Shown: positions 42,242 to 50,294 of the stretch, piece after piece
Layout of the letters: each line of letters starts with the position of its first letter
How positions within the stretch are numbered: position 1 is the stretch's first letter
NCBI GenBank assembly: GCA_947493285.1
Contig: CANLQH010000002.1
Coordinates: 667,906 to 731,905, forward strand
Direction of reading: 5' to 3'
Length of the DNA: 64,000 nucleotides
Source of the DNA: an uncultured Tenacibaculum sp.
GTDB taxonomy: Bacteria > Bacteroidota > Bacteroidia > Flavobacteriales > Flavobacteriaceae
The notes under the pieces: model-generated
What the model was told of the DNA's origin: nothing
Databases searched by the model: none
Seen by the model: the letters and a program-made list of their open reading frames with translations, nothing else
Position numbers and translations under genes: made by a program

Positions 42242-44491
42242 TTAAATGTTTTTAGTACTAATATGAAATTCCTCATACGTTTCTAATAAACTCATAAGAC
42301 CAGAAACTAAATCTTGTGTTTCAATTAAAATACTAAAGTATAATGTAGTATTTTTTGGACTTGTTTCGTCTGTTCTAATACGAGCAACTTGTTTTTCGAT
42401 AGAAGCAGAAACATCTTTTAATAATTCTTTCTTTTCGTTTATAATATCTTCTAAGTTATCGAAGCTTCTATTTTCAAATGCACTACTGATATCTTCTAAT
42501 AATTTAGATAAAGTATTATCAATATGTTTTAAATCTTTTAATTGTCCTTTTTTAAGAGCTTTATGGTTATTGTTAACATGTTTAAAACTTGCTCTAGAAA
42601 TATAACTAATAGATTGTGCAACATCTTGTAAGTAACCTAAAACTAAAATATAGAATCTACTTGCTTGTACAGAAGTATCATCTAACGATTTAATAAAGTA
42701 GAAAACACCATCTTTTAAGCCATCAATTTCATCGTTTAACTTACCAACGTGTTTATCAGTTTTACGTAGCTTATTTAAGTCGTGATTAGCTAAATCGTTA
42801 ACAACATTTGTGTATAACTTGTTAACACGAGTTGCAACTTCAGCAATATGATCAGCACTTTCTTCAATTACTCCATTAATCGTAATTAATTCAGCTCTTT
42901 CAATATGAATTTGCTTTTTAACTTCTTTCGATTTTTTTCTGTGGATTAAAGTATTTCTTCCAATTAATAATGCAACTACTAATAACATTACAGGAATCAT
43001 TACCATGTTCCAGCTAATTAAGTAAGCTACAATAGCAGCAGCTACAAAAGCAGTAATAGCAGTTAAGAACCAACCACCAACAACATTAATTACACCAGCA
43101 ACTCTATATACAGCACTTTCACGTCCCCAAGCTCTATCAGCTAAAGAAGTACCCATTGCCACCATAAATGTTACATAGGTGGTAGATAAAGGTAATTTCA
43201 TTGAAGTTGCAATAGAAATTAAGATACCGGCTACAATTAAGTTAACAGCTGCTCTTACTAAATCGAAAGCAGGCATTTCGTAGGTTTTATCTTTTGGTAA
43301 CTCGATTACTGGTTTTTGAAATTTTGAATCTACAAAAGCTAATGTTTTTGCAGGAACGATAGCGCTAATACCAGCGTTAATTCCCATAGCGGCTCTTACT
43401 ACAACTCTAGATAAAGGGTTTGGTTTAAATTTCTCATGACCTTCACCTTGACGAGATAAATCGATACCTGTTTTGATTACGTTTTGTGCTTTACTAGAAG
43501 TCCATAAAGTAACTACCATTATGGCACCAGCCATTAATAATAACCAAACATTAGATGGTACTTTTTTAGCTAAAATCCCCATTGAGAAGGCATCTGCAGA
43601 TACTCCAGAAACTTCCCATGCTTGGTATGAGTTCCATGCTGCGATTGGTACACCAACAAAATTTACCAAGTCGTTACCAGAAAAAGCCATCGCTAAAGAG
43701 AAGGTACCTACTCCAATAATTAATTTTAAAATATTTATTTTAAAGAAGCTGATTAATGCTTGAGAAATTAAACTCCAAACAACAAAACTTCCTGTAATAA
43801 TTGCTAAGGTATTTCCTTCAATTAAATGTTTAATGTCTTTATAAAAAGGAGTTCCTTTCATTCCTTTTATAATGATGAAATAAGTAATTGCAGTGATAGC
43901 AAAACCACCAAACAAAGCATTGATATAATTTGCTCTTTTTTCAAAATTAAAAGAATAAATTAATCTTGAAATAAACTGAACAATAGCACCTACAGAAAAA
44001 GCAACCACAACAGAAAGTAGAATTCCATTTATAATTTCAACAGCTTTCTTGTGATTGATATAGTTCCAAATGTCTGAAATTGACTGAGAATCGTTTGATG
44101 ATATTTTAATTAAAGAAATACATACAGCTGCACCCAGTAGTTCAAATACAATTGATACCGTAGTTGAAGTAGGCATCCCTAACGAGTTAAAGATATCTAA
44201 TAGTAAAATATCAGTAATCATTACCGCCATAAATATGAACATGATGTCTTGAAACATGAACATATTAGGATTAAAAATACCTTTACGTGCTACCTCCATC
44301 ATTCCACTTGATGTAATTGCTCCGAAGAATACACCCACACTGGCAATTATCATGATGTTTCTAACCTTAATAGCTTTAGAACCAATTGCTGAATTTAAAA
44401 AGTTAACAGCATCATTACTAACACCTACAACTAAATCAACAATGGCTAAAATAGCTAAGGCAACAAGCATTAAAATATATGGATCTCCCAT
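42242..44491 (-). CDS. PiT family inorganic phosphate transporter with PhoU-like tail
   Basis: 749 residues. The two PiT signature repeats are GVSNDAVNFLNSAIGSKA near the N-terminus and FSGNDLVNFVGVPIAA in the middle, each with the conserved N-D pair for phosphate and cation binding. About a dozen helices run to residue 530. The last 210 residues are cytosolic and helical, with many Lys/Glu heptads (ITINGVIEESADHIAEVATRV, LGYLQDVAQSISYISRA); this resembles PhoU/DUF47 domains usually encoded by a separate gene. The fusion may regulate the carrier directly. It lies 73 bases after the porin gene, read in the same direction. Confidence 0.9.
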   Translation of the reverse strand: MGDPYILMLVALAILAIVDLVVGVSNDAVNFLNSAIGSKAIKVRNIMIIASVGVFFGAITSSGMMEVARKGIFNPNMFMFQDIMFIFMAVMITDILLLDIFNSLGMPTSTTVSIVFELLGAAVCISLIKISSNDSQSISDIWNYINHKKAVEIINGILLSVVVAFSVGAIVQFISRLIYSFNFEKRANYINALFGGFAITAITYFIIIKGMKGTPFYKDIKHLIEGNTLAIITGSFVVWSLISQALISFFKINILKLIIGVGTFSLAMAFSGNDLVNFVGVPIAAWNSYQAWEVSGVSADAFSMGILAKKVPSNVWLLLMAGAIMVVTLWTSSKAQNVIKTGIDLSRQGEGHEKFKPNPLSRVVVRAAMGINAGISAIVPAKTLAFVDSKFQKPVIELPKDKTYEMPAFDLVRAAVNLIVAGILISIATSMKLPLSTTYVTFMVAMGTSLADRAWGRESAVYRVAGVINVVGGWFLTAITAFVAAAIVAYLISWNMVMIPVMLLVVALLIGRNTLIHRKKSKEVKKQIHIERAELITINGVIEESADHIAEVATRVNKLYTNVVNDLANHDLNKLRKTDKHVGKLNDEIDGLKDGVFYFIKSLDDTSVQASRFYILVLGYLQDVAQSISYISRASFKHVNNNHKALKKGQLKDLKHIDNTLSKLLEDISSAFENRSFDNLEDIINEKKELLKDVSASIEKQVARIRTDETSPKNTTLYFSILIETQDLVSGLMSLLETYEEFHISTKNI

Positions 44492-44564
44492 TTTATAGTT
44501 TTGTTTAAGATTTGCAAATCTACAAACACTATTCGAGTGTTTATGTTAGGTTTACGTTATTTTT

Positions 44565-45764
44565 TTAAAAATGAATATCTACCTGTAAACGGTACATTAA
44601 TTCGTTTGTATTATTAACTATATCTAAGTAACTTAGATCTGTTTGTACTTTTAATTTATGACCAACAATGTATTTAGATAAACCTAATGTGTATTGATTC
44701 TCAGCTCCTTTTACAGTAATGTTTTTGTCAAGGTTTATATTTGTATATCTACCAGATATCTCCCATTTTTTTGAGAATAAATATCCTGTTTGCAGGTTAA
44801 GACCATTACCTATCTGTACGATGTCTCCAGTTGGTGTCCCATCAGAGTTTTTTGCAATAGGGTCTTTAGCATCTCTATGTGCATATTCTCCCATAAATGA
44901 AAAACCTTTATACTTAAACATTGCATCAACAAATACAGTAGAAATATTAGTTCTATAAAAACCAACATCACTTTTCATATATTCTCCGAGATTACTTCTG
45001 TTTTTTACAGCGTTTTGATTAAGATCAAATGTAAAACCTACTGCAAGTTTAGGCTTTTGCTCATTAATTAAGTCACTACCACTATAATCACCAAAATCTT
45101 TAAAAAGACCAAATGGTAAAAACTCAATTCGACCAGTATATTGATGTCCTCCTAAATTACCCGTAGTTATATTTCTTCCTTCTCCTTGACCAATAGATAA
45201 AGCTTCACGAACGATAAATTTGTCTGATAAATTAAAGTGATGACGTAATTGTATCCCTAAATCTCTATCAATGTTAAATTCACTATTTAATAAAGAACGC
45301 TCGACAAATTGTAAATTTCCAGAAGAAACTACTCGTTCACGATTTCCAGGTAGTTTGGTTTGTCCTATCCATAGTTCGAAGTTTTTGTGAAAATTCCATT
45401 TAATAAAAGCATCTAAAATATATCTTGGTGCGTTATTGGTATGTTCTGAAGGGTTACCTATATCGTTATTTGATAAGCCTAATTCTATTTTATATTGTAG
45501 TTTAGGAGATAAAGCAAAACCATTAAATTTTAACCTAGCTCTTCTAACTAAAAAAGAAGAGGAAGGGTTTGATAAACCGTTAGAATCTGAACCCCATTGA
45601 GCAACCGTTAAAAACTGCATTCTCGCTGAAATATTCATAGACCAAGTACTGTCTTTTCCTATTAAATTAAAAAGGCCATTACCGAATTTAGGATTTATTT
45701 TTTCTTGAGAAAAACTAGTAAAAGATATAATTGTAAAAAGTAAAGAGAATAGTTTAAATTTCAT
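44565..45764 (-). CDS. Phosphate-selective porin (OprO/OprP-like)
   Basis: 399 residues with a signal peptide ending FSQ. The mature protein is beta-strand rich; SSSFLVRRARLKFNGFALSPKLQ is the characteristic N-terminal segment of the porin_O/P family (R-R-A-R-L-x-F), and it ends in the aromatic strand YRLQVDIHF. In Pseudomonas the family takes up phosphate or polyphosphate across the outer membrane. Its position just upstream of the PiT carrier on the same strand makes a phosphate role here likely. Confidence 0.85.
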   Translation of the reverse strand: MKFKLFSLLFTIISFTSFSQEKINPKFGNGLFNLIGKDSTWSMNISARMQFLTVAQWGSDSNGLSNPSSSFLVRRARLKFNGFALSPKLQYKIELGLSNNDIGNPSEHTNNAPRYILDAFIKWNFHKNFELWIGQTKLPGNRERVVSSGNLQFVERSLLNSEFNIDRDLGIQLRHHFNLSDKFIVREALSIGQGEGRNITTGNLGGHQYTGRIEFLPFGLFKDFGDYSGSDLINEQKPKLAVGFTFDLNQNAVKNRSNLGEYMKSDVGFYRTNISTVFVDAMFKYKGFSFMGEYAHRDAKDPIAKNSDGTPTGDIVQIGNGLNLQTGYLFSKKWEISGRYTNINLDKNITVKGAENQYTLGLSKYIVGHKLKVQTDLSYLDIVNNTNELMYRLQVDIHF

Positions 45765-45844
45765 TCATAAAGTAATTTGACAAATGTTGTCGTTTGAAAG
45801 GAACAATGCTTAAAGGTTATAGGTGTTAATGAAGTGTTAAAAAA

Positions 45845-46729
45845 TTAAATATACTGAGAAATATCCTCAGGACCTTCAAGAATTTTTCTTACTATTTGCA
45901 TGGTTCCGTTTTCATTGGTTACTACATGCCATTTAATAAGTGTTATTTTATTGTTTTCAATTTCAAGCCCAGTAATACATCGTGGATGTACACAGCTACC
46001 GTCGTTAAAATGTGGTAACTCATTAGGTGAAGGAAAACGAGGGCGGTGTGTATGTCCAGTAACAATCATTTGATTGTTGTTGTTTTTAATCCATCTTTCG
46101 AGACGACTTTCAACTTTTATCAGCTCTTTAAAATTTTGAGCAGGACTTGTCGGGTCACTAATTCCGATTAGTTGTAGTGGTCGCCATAAAATTTTAACTA
46201 AAAATCTGCTAAAACGCCAAAAGATATAATTAAACCAATCTGCTTGATGTCCATGCAATAAAAAAACTGATTTACAATCTTCTTGTTCTAATCGAATAGC
46301 TTCAGAAAATGAAACTCCGATCATTAGTTCTTTTTCTTTACCGTCTGCAGTATCGTAATAGTAATGCAAGTTTTTTGCAATTTTTTTTGGATTTCGATAA
46401 TCCATATCGTGATTTCCCCAAATAAAATGTAATCTGTTTTTTTCGTGAAACTCTTTTAATAATAAATAGACATCTTTATTTGCATTAAAAATGTTTACGA
46501 ATTTGTTTTCCCAAAGTTCATCACCATCACCTAGTTCTATATACGTAAAATCTTTTTGAAGATATTGAGATAAAGCATGATGAAATATTTTTCTGTTATG
46601 AGAAAAATCATCAGCAAAACTGTTATCCCCTCGATGACAGTCAGAAAACAAAATGTATTTTGACTCTTTATTTAAAGGAAGTTTTTTCGCTTGATTGAAG
46701 GCTCTAGTGATCCTTTTATTTGAAAACAT
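45845..46729 (-). CDS. Calcineurin-like metallophosphoesterase (LpxH-like)
   Basis: 294 residues. The metal motifs are all present: SDCHRGDN, GDGDELWEN, WGNHDMDY, LLHGHQ and TGHTHRPRF. The overall plan resembles UDP-2,3-diacylglucosamine pyrophosphatase (LpxH) and its relatives but the opening ...FSDCHRGD is nearer to the generic group used as Ser/Thr phosphatase or phosphodiesterase. It has no signal peptide so acts in the cytosol. It stands between the porin and the DUF5689 operon and could also belong to the phosphate theme, though that is inference. Confidence 0.82.
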   Translation of the reverse strand: MFSNKRITRAFNQAKKLPLNKESKYILFSDCHRGDNSFADDFSHNRKIFHHALSQYLQKDFTYIELGDGDELWENKFVNIFNANKDVYLLLKEFHEKNRLHFIWGNHDMDYRNPKKIAKNLHYYYDTADGKEKELMIGVSFSEAIRLEQEDCKSVFLLHGHQADWFNYIFWRFSRFLVKILWRPLQLIGISDPTSPAQNFKELIKVESRLERWIKNNNNQMIVTGHTHRPRFPSPNELPHFNDGSCVHPRCITGLEIENNKITLIKWHVVTNENGTMQIVRKILEGPEDISQYI

Positions 46730-46760
46730 AATTACTATTTACGATATAAAGATGCATAAA

Positions 46761-46788
46761 AAAACCCAAGTTTTAAAACTTGGGTTTT
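46761..46788. terminator. Hairpin terminator
   Basis: A perfect palindrome AAAACCCAAGTTTT / AAAACTTGGGTTTT. On the minus strand it ends the DUF5689 operon; it is followed by the promoter region of the metallophosphoesterase. Confidence 0.8.
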
Positions 46789-46808
46789 AATGTTTTGTAA
46801 TCAAGAGA

Positions 46809-48845
46809 TTATCTAACTCCTGGAGTAAAAGTACCAGGAGCATCTTGAGGTGCATTAGTTGTTCCTGCAGCACCAGTATCATTCCAAATATCCCATTCAG
46901 AGAATGTATATGTAGGGTTTCCTGTAGTAACCGAAGCTTTACGATAAGCTCTACCATCTTCAAATTCATGGTTAGTTCCAGTTCCATCTTCACCAGGAAC
47001 ACCAAAAACGTCAATTACGTTACCATCAGTATCAACTAATTCAAAATTGTCATCACCATTAGTATTTGCAGCATTTTCAGTTAAGTCAGGTGCAAAACCA
47101 TAGGTGGCTTCAAAAACAGTTGCATCTGCAGCAATGACAAATGCTTGTCCTGCGTTAATTGTATTTCCTGTTAAATCAATAGAGGTACTTGAAGGAGTAG
47201 TTGAGCCATTAGTGTATCTTCTAAGTGTCCACCCAGCTAAGTCAACGTCATCTGTACCAGCATTGTAGATTTCGATAAATCTTGCTCCAAATTCATTGTT
47301 AGGATCTGCTAATTCAGAAAAGAAGATATTAACTTCGTTAGTACTACTACAATCATACGTGTCTGCAAAATTTACATCAGTAGTATCTCTAATATAAATT
47401 TGAGGTGAGTTAAACGAACTCATAATACCAGTTACTGTACCCTTTTTATCACTTACTTGTTCTCCAGCAAAAGTAGCTGAGCTACTTACAAATGTTGTTA
47501 AAACATCTGTACAGTCTGAAGTGAATTCATTTGATCCAGAATACGTTTTAGTAATATCTTTAAACTGTACCCCCTCAATAGAAACTAATTTACCTTGATA
47601 GTCTCCTGTTAAAGCTTGTGCTATTGTAATAACTTCTGGAGTCGGTAAAGTACCAGCTGTTGTATTAATAATATCACTTGGAGCTAAGTTTAATTGTAAT
47701 AACCCTCTAAATTCACTTAGTGTTAAGCCTGAAACAGCAACTTCAATTTCGTCTCCTAAATTTAAATCATAGGCTTCACTAAAACGTAAGGCAATACCAC
47801 CAGAAGCATCTTGTCCGAAAGCATTTCTGTTAGAAATGTTTCCTTTTGATAAATCTGAGGTAATTACAATTTTAATTTTTGAATTTTGCGTAATGGTTGT
47901 AGTGCTTCCTGTGTATAGAGCTTTTATATCGGCTACACTAATTTCTGTTGCATCATTAAAGCAACCGTAAGGTTGTGTAAAATCCAAATCAGCAGGAGAG
48001 TTAGCAATTACTACAAAGTTTTCGGCTCTAAAATCTTTGGTTAATATTAAATTTGCGCCCCCTCTTCCTGTAGGTAATTTATTGGCGCTAAAACTAGCAA
48101 ATGTGCTAGTTTCTAAAGGAATAACGGATCTAGAATTACAGTCATAGATATTTCTAAGCCCATTAAATTCGTCTGCAGATTCATTTGAGAATGATTTTCC
48201 TAGTTCATCGCTGTCAAACTGAACACTTTCTAACCTTACAAAAGTGTTTACATGAGCTTGAGAAATTTCTGAAATATTAATAGGTGTTGGTACAATAGTT
48301 TCTGTTTCTGAAGAAAGTATAATATTACTTTGCTCTAAAGAAGCAGGAATTTCATCTATTCTTCCGTCTCTATTTAAATGACCTAAGGTAAATTTACCCG
48401 CAACATCATTGGTAGGATTTATCCTGCTAGAACTTTCTCCGTCATCATAGGTTACCGTTAAGCCGTCTAATTTTATAAATATTTGTCTTCCTACTTCATA
48501 TTTGTCTGATAGGGCAGGATTATTTATTAAAATTTCTATACCAGCTGTTGGGTTTTCGGGATTGTCTTGTACAACTAATTTTTCGAAAAAGTTACCAGTA
48601 GCATCATTTGAAACAACATATCCTTTTACATAGGATGGAGTTTCATTTACTCTGTATGTTAGTGTTAATTGTCTATTGGTATTGTACTGTTGAATTAAAT
48701 CGTTTTGTATAGCAGCTACAGTTGCATCAGTCGTAATGTTTGACTGTGCAATTTCTATATTAGGTTCTGTAAAGTTGTCTTCTATACAGGAGTTTAGCAT
48801 AAGAGCAACTATTAATATGGCTATAATTTTATTAAAATATTTCAT
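46809..48845 (-). CDS. DUF5689 surface lipoprotein with lamin-tail domain
   Basis: 678 residues. The lipobox LNSC places Cys at 20, followed by IEDNFTEP, an acidic motif like flavobacterial surface-export signals. Residues 40-290 form a DUF5689 module (TPSYVKGYVVSNDATGNFFE and LVVQDNPENPTAGIEI are its signature segments), residues 300-500 a second OB-like DUF5689-type half, and residues 505-678 a lamin-tail domain (NIFFSELADPNNEFGARFIEIYNAG, then DLAGWTLRRYTNG). Lamin-tail domains are often attached to or encoded beside extracellular nucleases. It is third in the TonB-receptor operon. Confidence 0.88.
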   Translation of the reverse strand: MKYFNKIIAILIVALMLNSCIEDNFTEPNIEIAQSNITTDATVAAIQNDLIQQYNTNRQLTLTYRVNETPSYVKGYVVSNDATGNFFEKLVVQDNPENPTAGIEILINNPALSDKYEVGRQIFIKLDGLTVTYDDGESSSRINPTNDVAGKFTLGHLNRDGRIDEIPASLEQSNIILSSETETIVPTPINISEISQAHVNTFVRLESVQFDSDELGKSFSNESADEFNGLRNIYDCNSRSVIPLETSTFASFSANKLPTGRGGANLILTKDFRAENFVVIANSPADLDFTQPYGCFNDATEISVADIKALYTGSTTTITQNSKIKIVITSDLSKGNISNRNAFGQDASGGIALRFSEAYDLNLGDEIEVAVSGLTLSEFRGLLQLNLAPSDIINTTAGTLPTPEVITIAQALTGDYQGKLVSIEGVQFKDITKTYSGSNEFTSDCTDVLTTFVSSSATFAGEQVSDKKGTVTGIMSSFNSPQIYIRDTTDVNFADTYDCSSTNEVNIFFSELADPNNEFGARFIEIYNAGTDDVDLAGWTLRRYTNGSTTPSSTSIDLTGNTINAGQAFVIAADATVFEATYGFAPDLTENAANTNGDDNFELVDTDGNVIDVFGVPGEDGTGTNHEFEDGRAYRKASVTTGNPTYTFSEWDIWNDTGAAGTTNAPQDAPGTFTPGVR

Positions 48846-48874
48846 ATGATTATTTTTATAAGGTATTGAAATAA

Positions 48875-50284
48875 TTAATTACTTGATATTTCTATGTTAT
48901 CTATTTGGAAAGTTGTAGTTATGTTTCCATCACCTCCAAGATATCTGAAAGCAAAGACAACTTTGCCAGTTAAATCAGAAATATCGATATTTCCTGATGA
49001 TTCGAAACTACCAAATCCACTAGAAGGACCATTAGCAAAAGTGGCATTTAATGAAGTCCAAGTAGCAGTATTAATATCACCAGTAAAGTTGGTAGAATAG
49101 AATAAACTTAATGCTTGTCCGTTATTAAAGCCTGTTTTGGTTTCAAAACTTAATACTTCATCACTTGAATTATCTAGGTCAACCTCAGGAGTAACCAACC
49201 ACATTTCTAATGGGTTTTCACCAGATCTAAAGGCACTACCTTGTATGAAGGAGTTTCCGCCAAAACCACTTGTTTCATAAAGTTCTGATCCTCCATTAGC
49301 ATTAATATTATACCACCCTTCAGTTATTAAATCAGCTAGTGTTGTATTTTCAAAACTCTCTTCGAAAATAGGATCACACCTGTTGTTATCTGTAAAATTT
49401 AAATCTTCAGGATTGTTAATAATAGCTACTAAAAACTCTTCTCTAAAACTTTTATTTAAAACAACATTTGCTGTTCCTTTTCCTGCAGGTACAATATTTC
49501 TTTTAAAGTCTGAAAAAGTACTAGTTTCTAACGGAATTGTTGCTTTTGAATTACATTCAAAAATAGTTCTAAGTCCATCAAATCTATCATTGGCTTCTCC
49601 TGCAAAAGATTTTCCTAGTTCACTTATTTGAAATTGAGCATTTTCAAGCTGAACCATAGTGTTTATGTTTGCTTGAGTTATAGAGCCAATCTCTACAGTA
49701 GTAGGGATAATTGTAGCTACTTCTGATGAGCGTACTATTTGCTTTTGATTTGATATTAACGAAGAAGGAATAAGATCTACGTCATTAAATCTATTAATGC
49801 CATATCCTAAAGAAAACTTACCTAATTGTTGTTCGTTAGCTGTTGCTGTAGGGTCATTACTTTGTCCGTCTAAATATTGTACAGTTAGTCCTTCTAATTT
49901 TATATATACTTTTCTTCCTACTTCGTAAGTTTCAGATAATGAACTGTTGTTTATCTTAACTTCTATTCCTGCAGTAGGATTTTCAGGGCTATCTTGTACT
50001 ACTAATGTTTGAAAGAAATTACCTTTAGCATCACTAGAAACTACGTATCCTGTTACATATCCAGGGTTTTGAGTTCCTGTATAAGTATAGATTGAGTTTC
50101 TGTTGGTGTTAAATTCCTCAATTAATCTTTCCTGAATACTCGCTACTGTTAAGTTTGTAGTAATATTAGGTTCGTTAATTTCTATTGGAGGAAGAGAAGT
50201 GTCTAAATTATCTACACAAGACGATAATACTATGGTAGCTATTAATAGTACTCCTAAAAATCGATTGAATTTTGTTCTTTTCAT
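48875..50284 (-). CDS. DUF5689 surface lipoprotein with choice-of-anchor-J domain
   Basis: 469 residues; lipobox VLSSC gives Cys 23, followed by VDNLDTS, again acidic. Residues 35-300 form a DUF5689 module closely similar to the next gene (NPGYVTGYVVSSDAKGNFFQ, VVQDSPENPTAGIEV). The C-terminal domain (about 310-469) begins EESFENTTLADLITEGW and ends FQIDNIEIS, a jelly-roll of the choice-of-anchor J or MAM type that often binds ligands such as carbohydrate. It sits between the TonB receptor and the lamin-tail protein, and the two DUF5689 halves probably arose by duplication. Confidence 0.88.
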   Translation of the reverse strand: MKRTKFNRFLGVLLIATIVLSSCVDNLDTSLPPIEINEPNITTNLTVASIQERLIEEFNTNRNSIYTYTGTQNPGYVTGYVVSSDAKGNFFQTLVVQDSPENPTAGIEVKINNSSLSETYEVGRKVYIKLEGLTVQYLDGQSNDPTATANEQQLGKFSLGYGINRFNDVDLIPSSLISNQKQIVRSSEVATIIPTTVEIGSITQANINTMVQLENAQFQISELGKSFAGEANDRFDGLRTIFECNSKATIPLETSTFSDFKRNIVPAGKGTANVVLNKSFREEFLVAIINNPEDLNFTDNNRCDPIFEESFENTTLADLITEGWYNINANGGSELYETSGFGGNSFIQGSAFRSGENPLEMWLVTPEVDLDNSSDEVLSFETKTGFNNGQALSLFYSTNFTGDINTATWTSLNATFANGPSSGFGSFESSGNIDISDLTGKVVFAFRYLGGDGNITTTFQIDNIEISSN

Positions 50285-50294
50285 CTGTTCTTTT

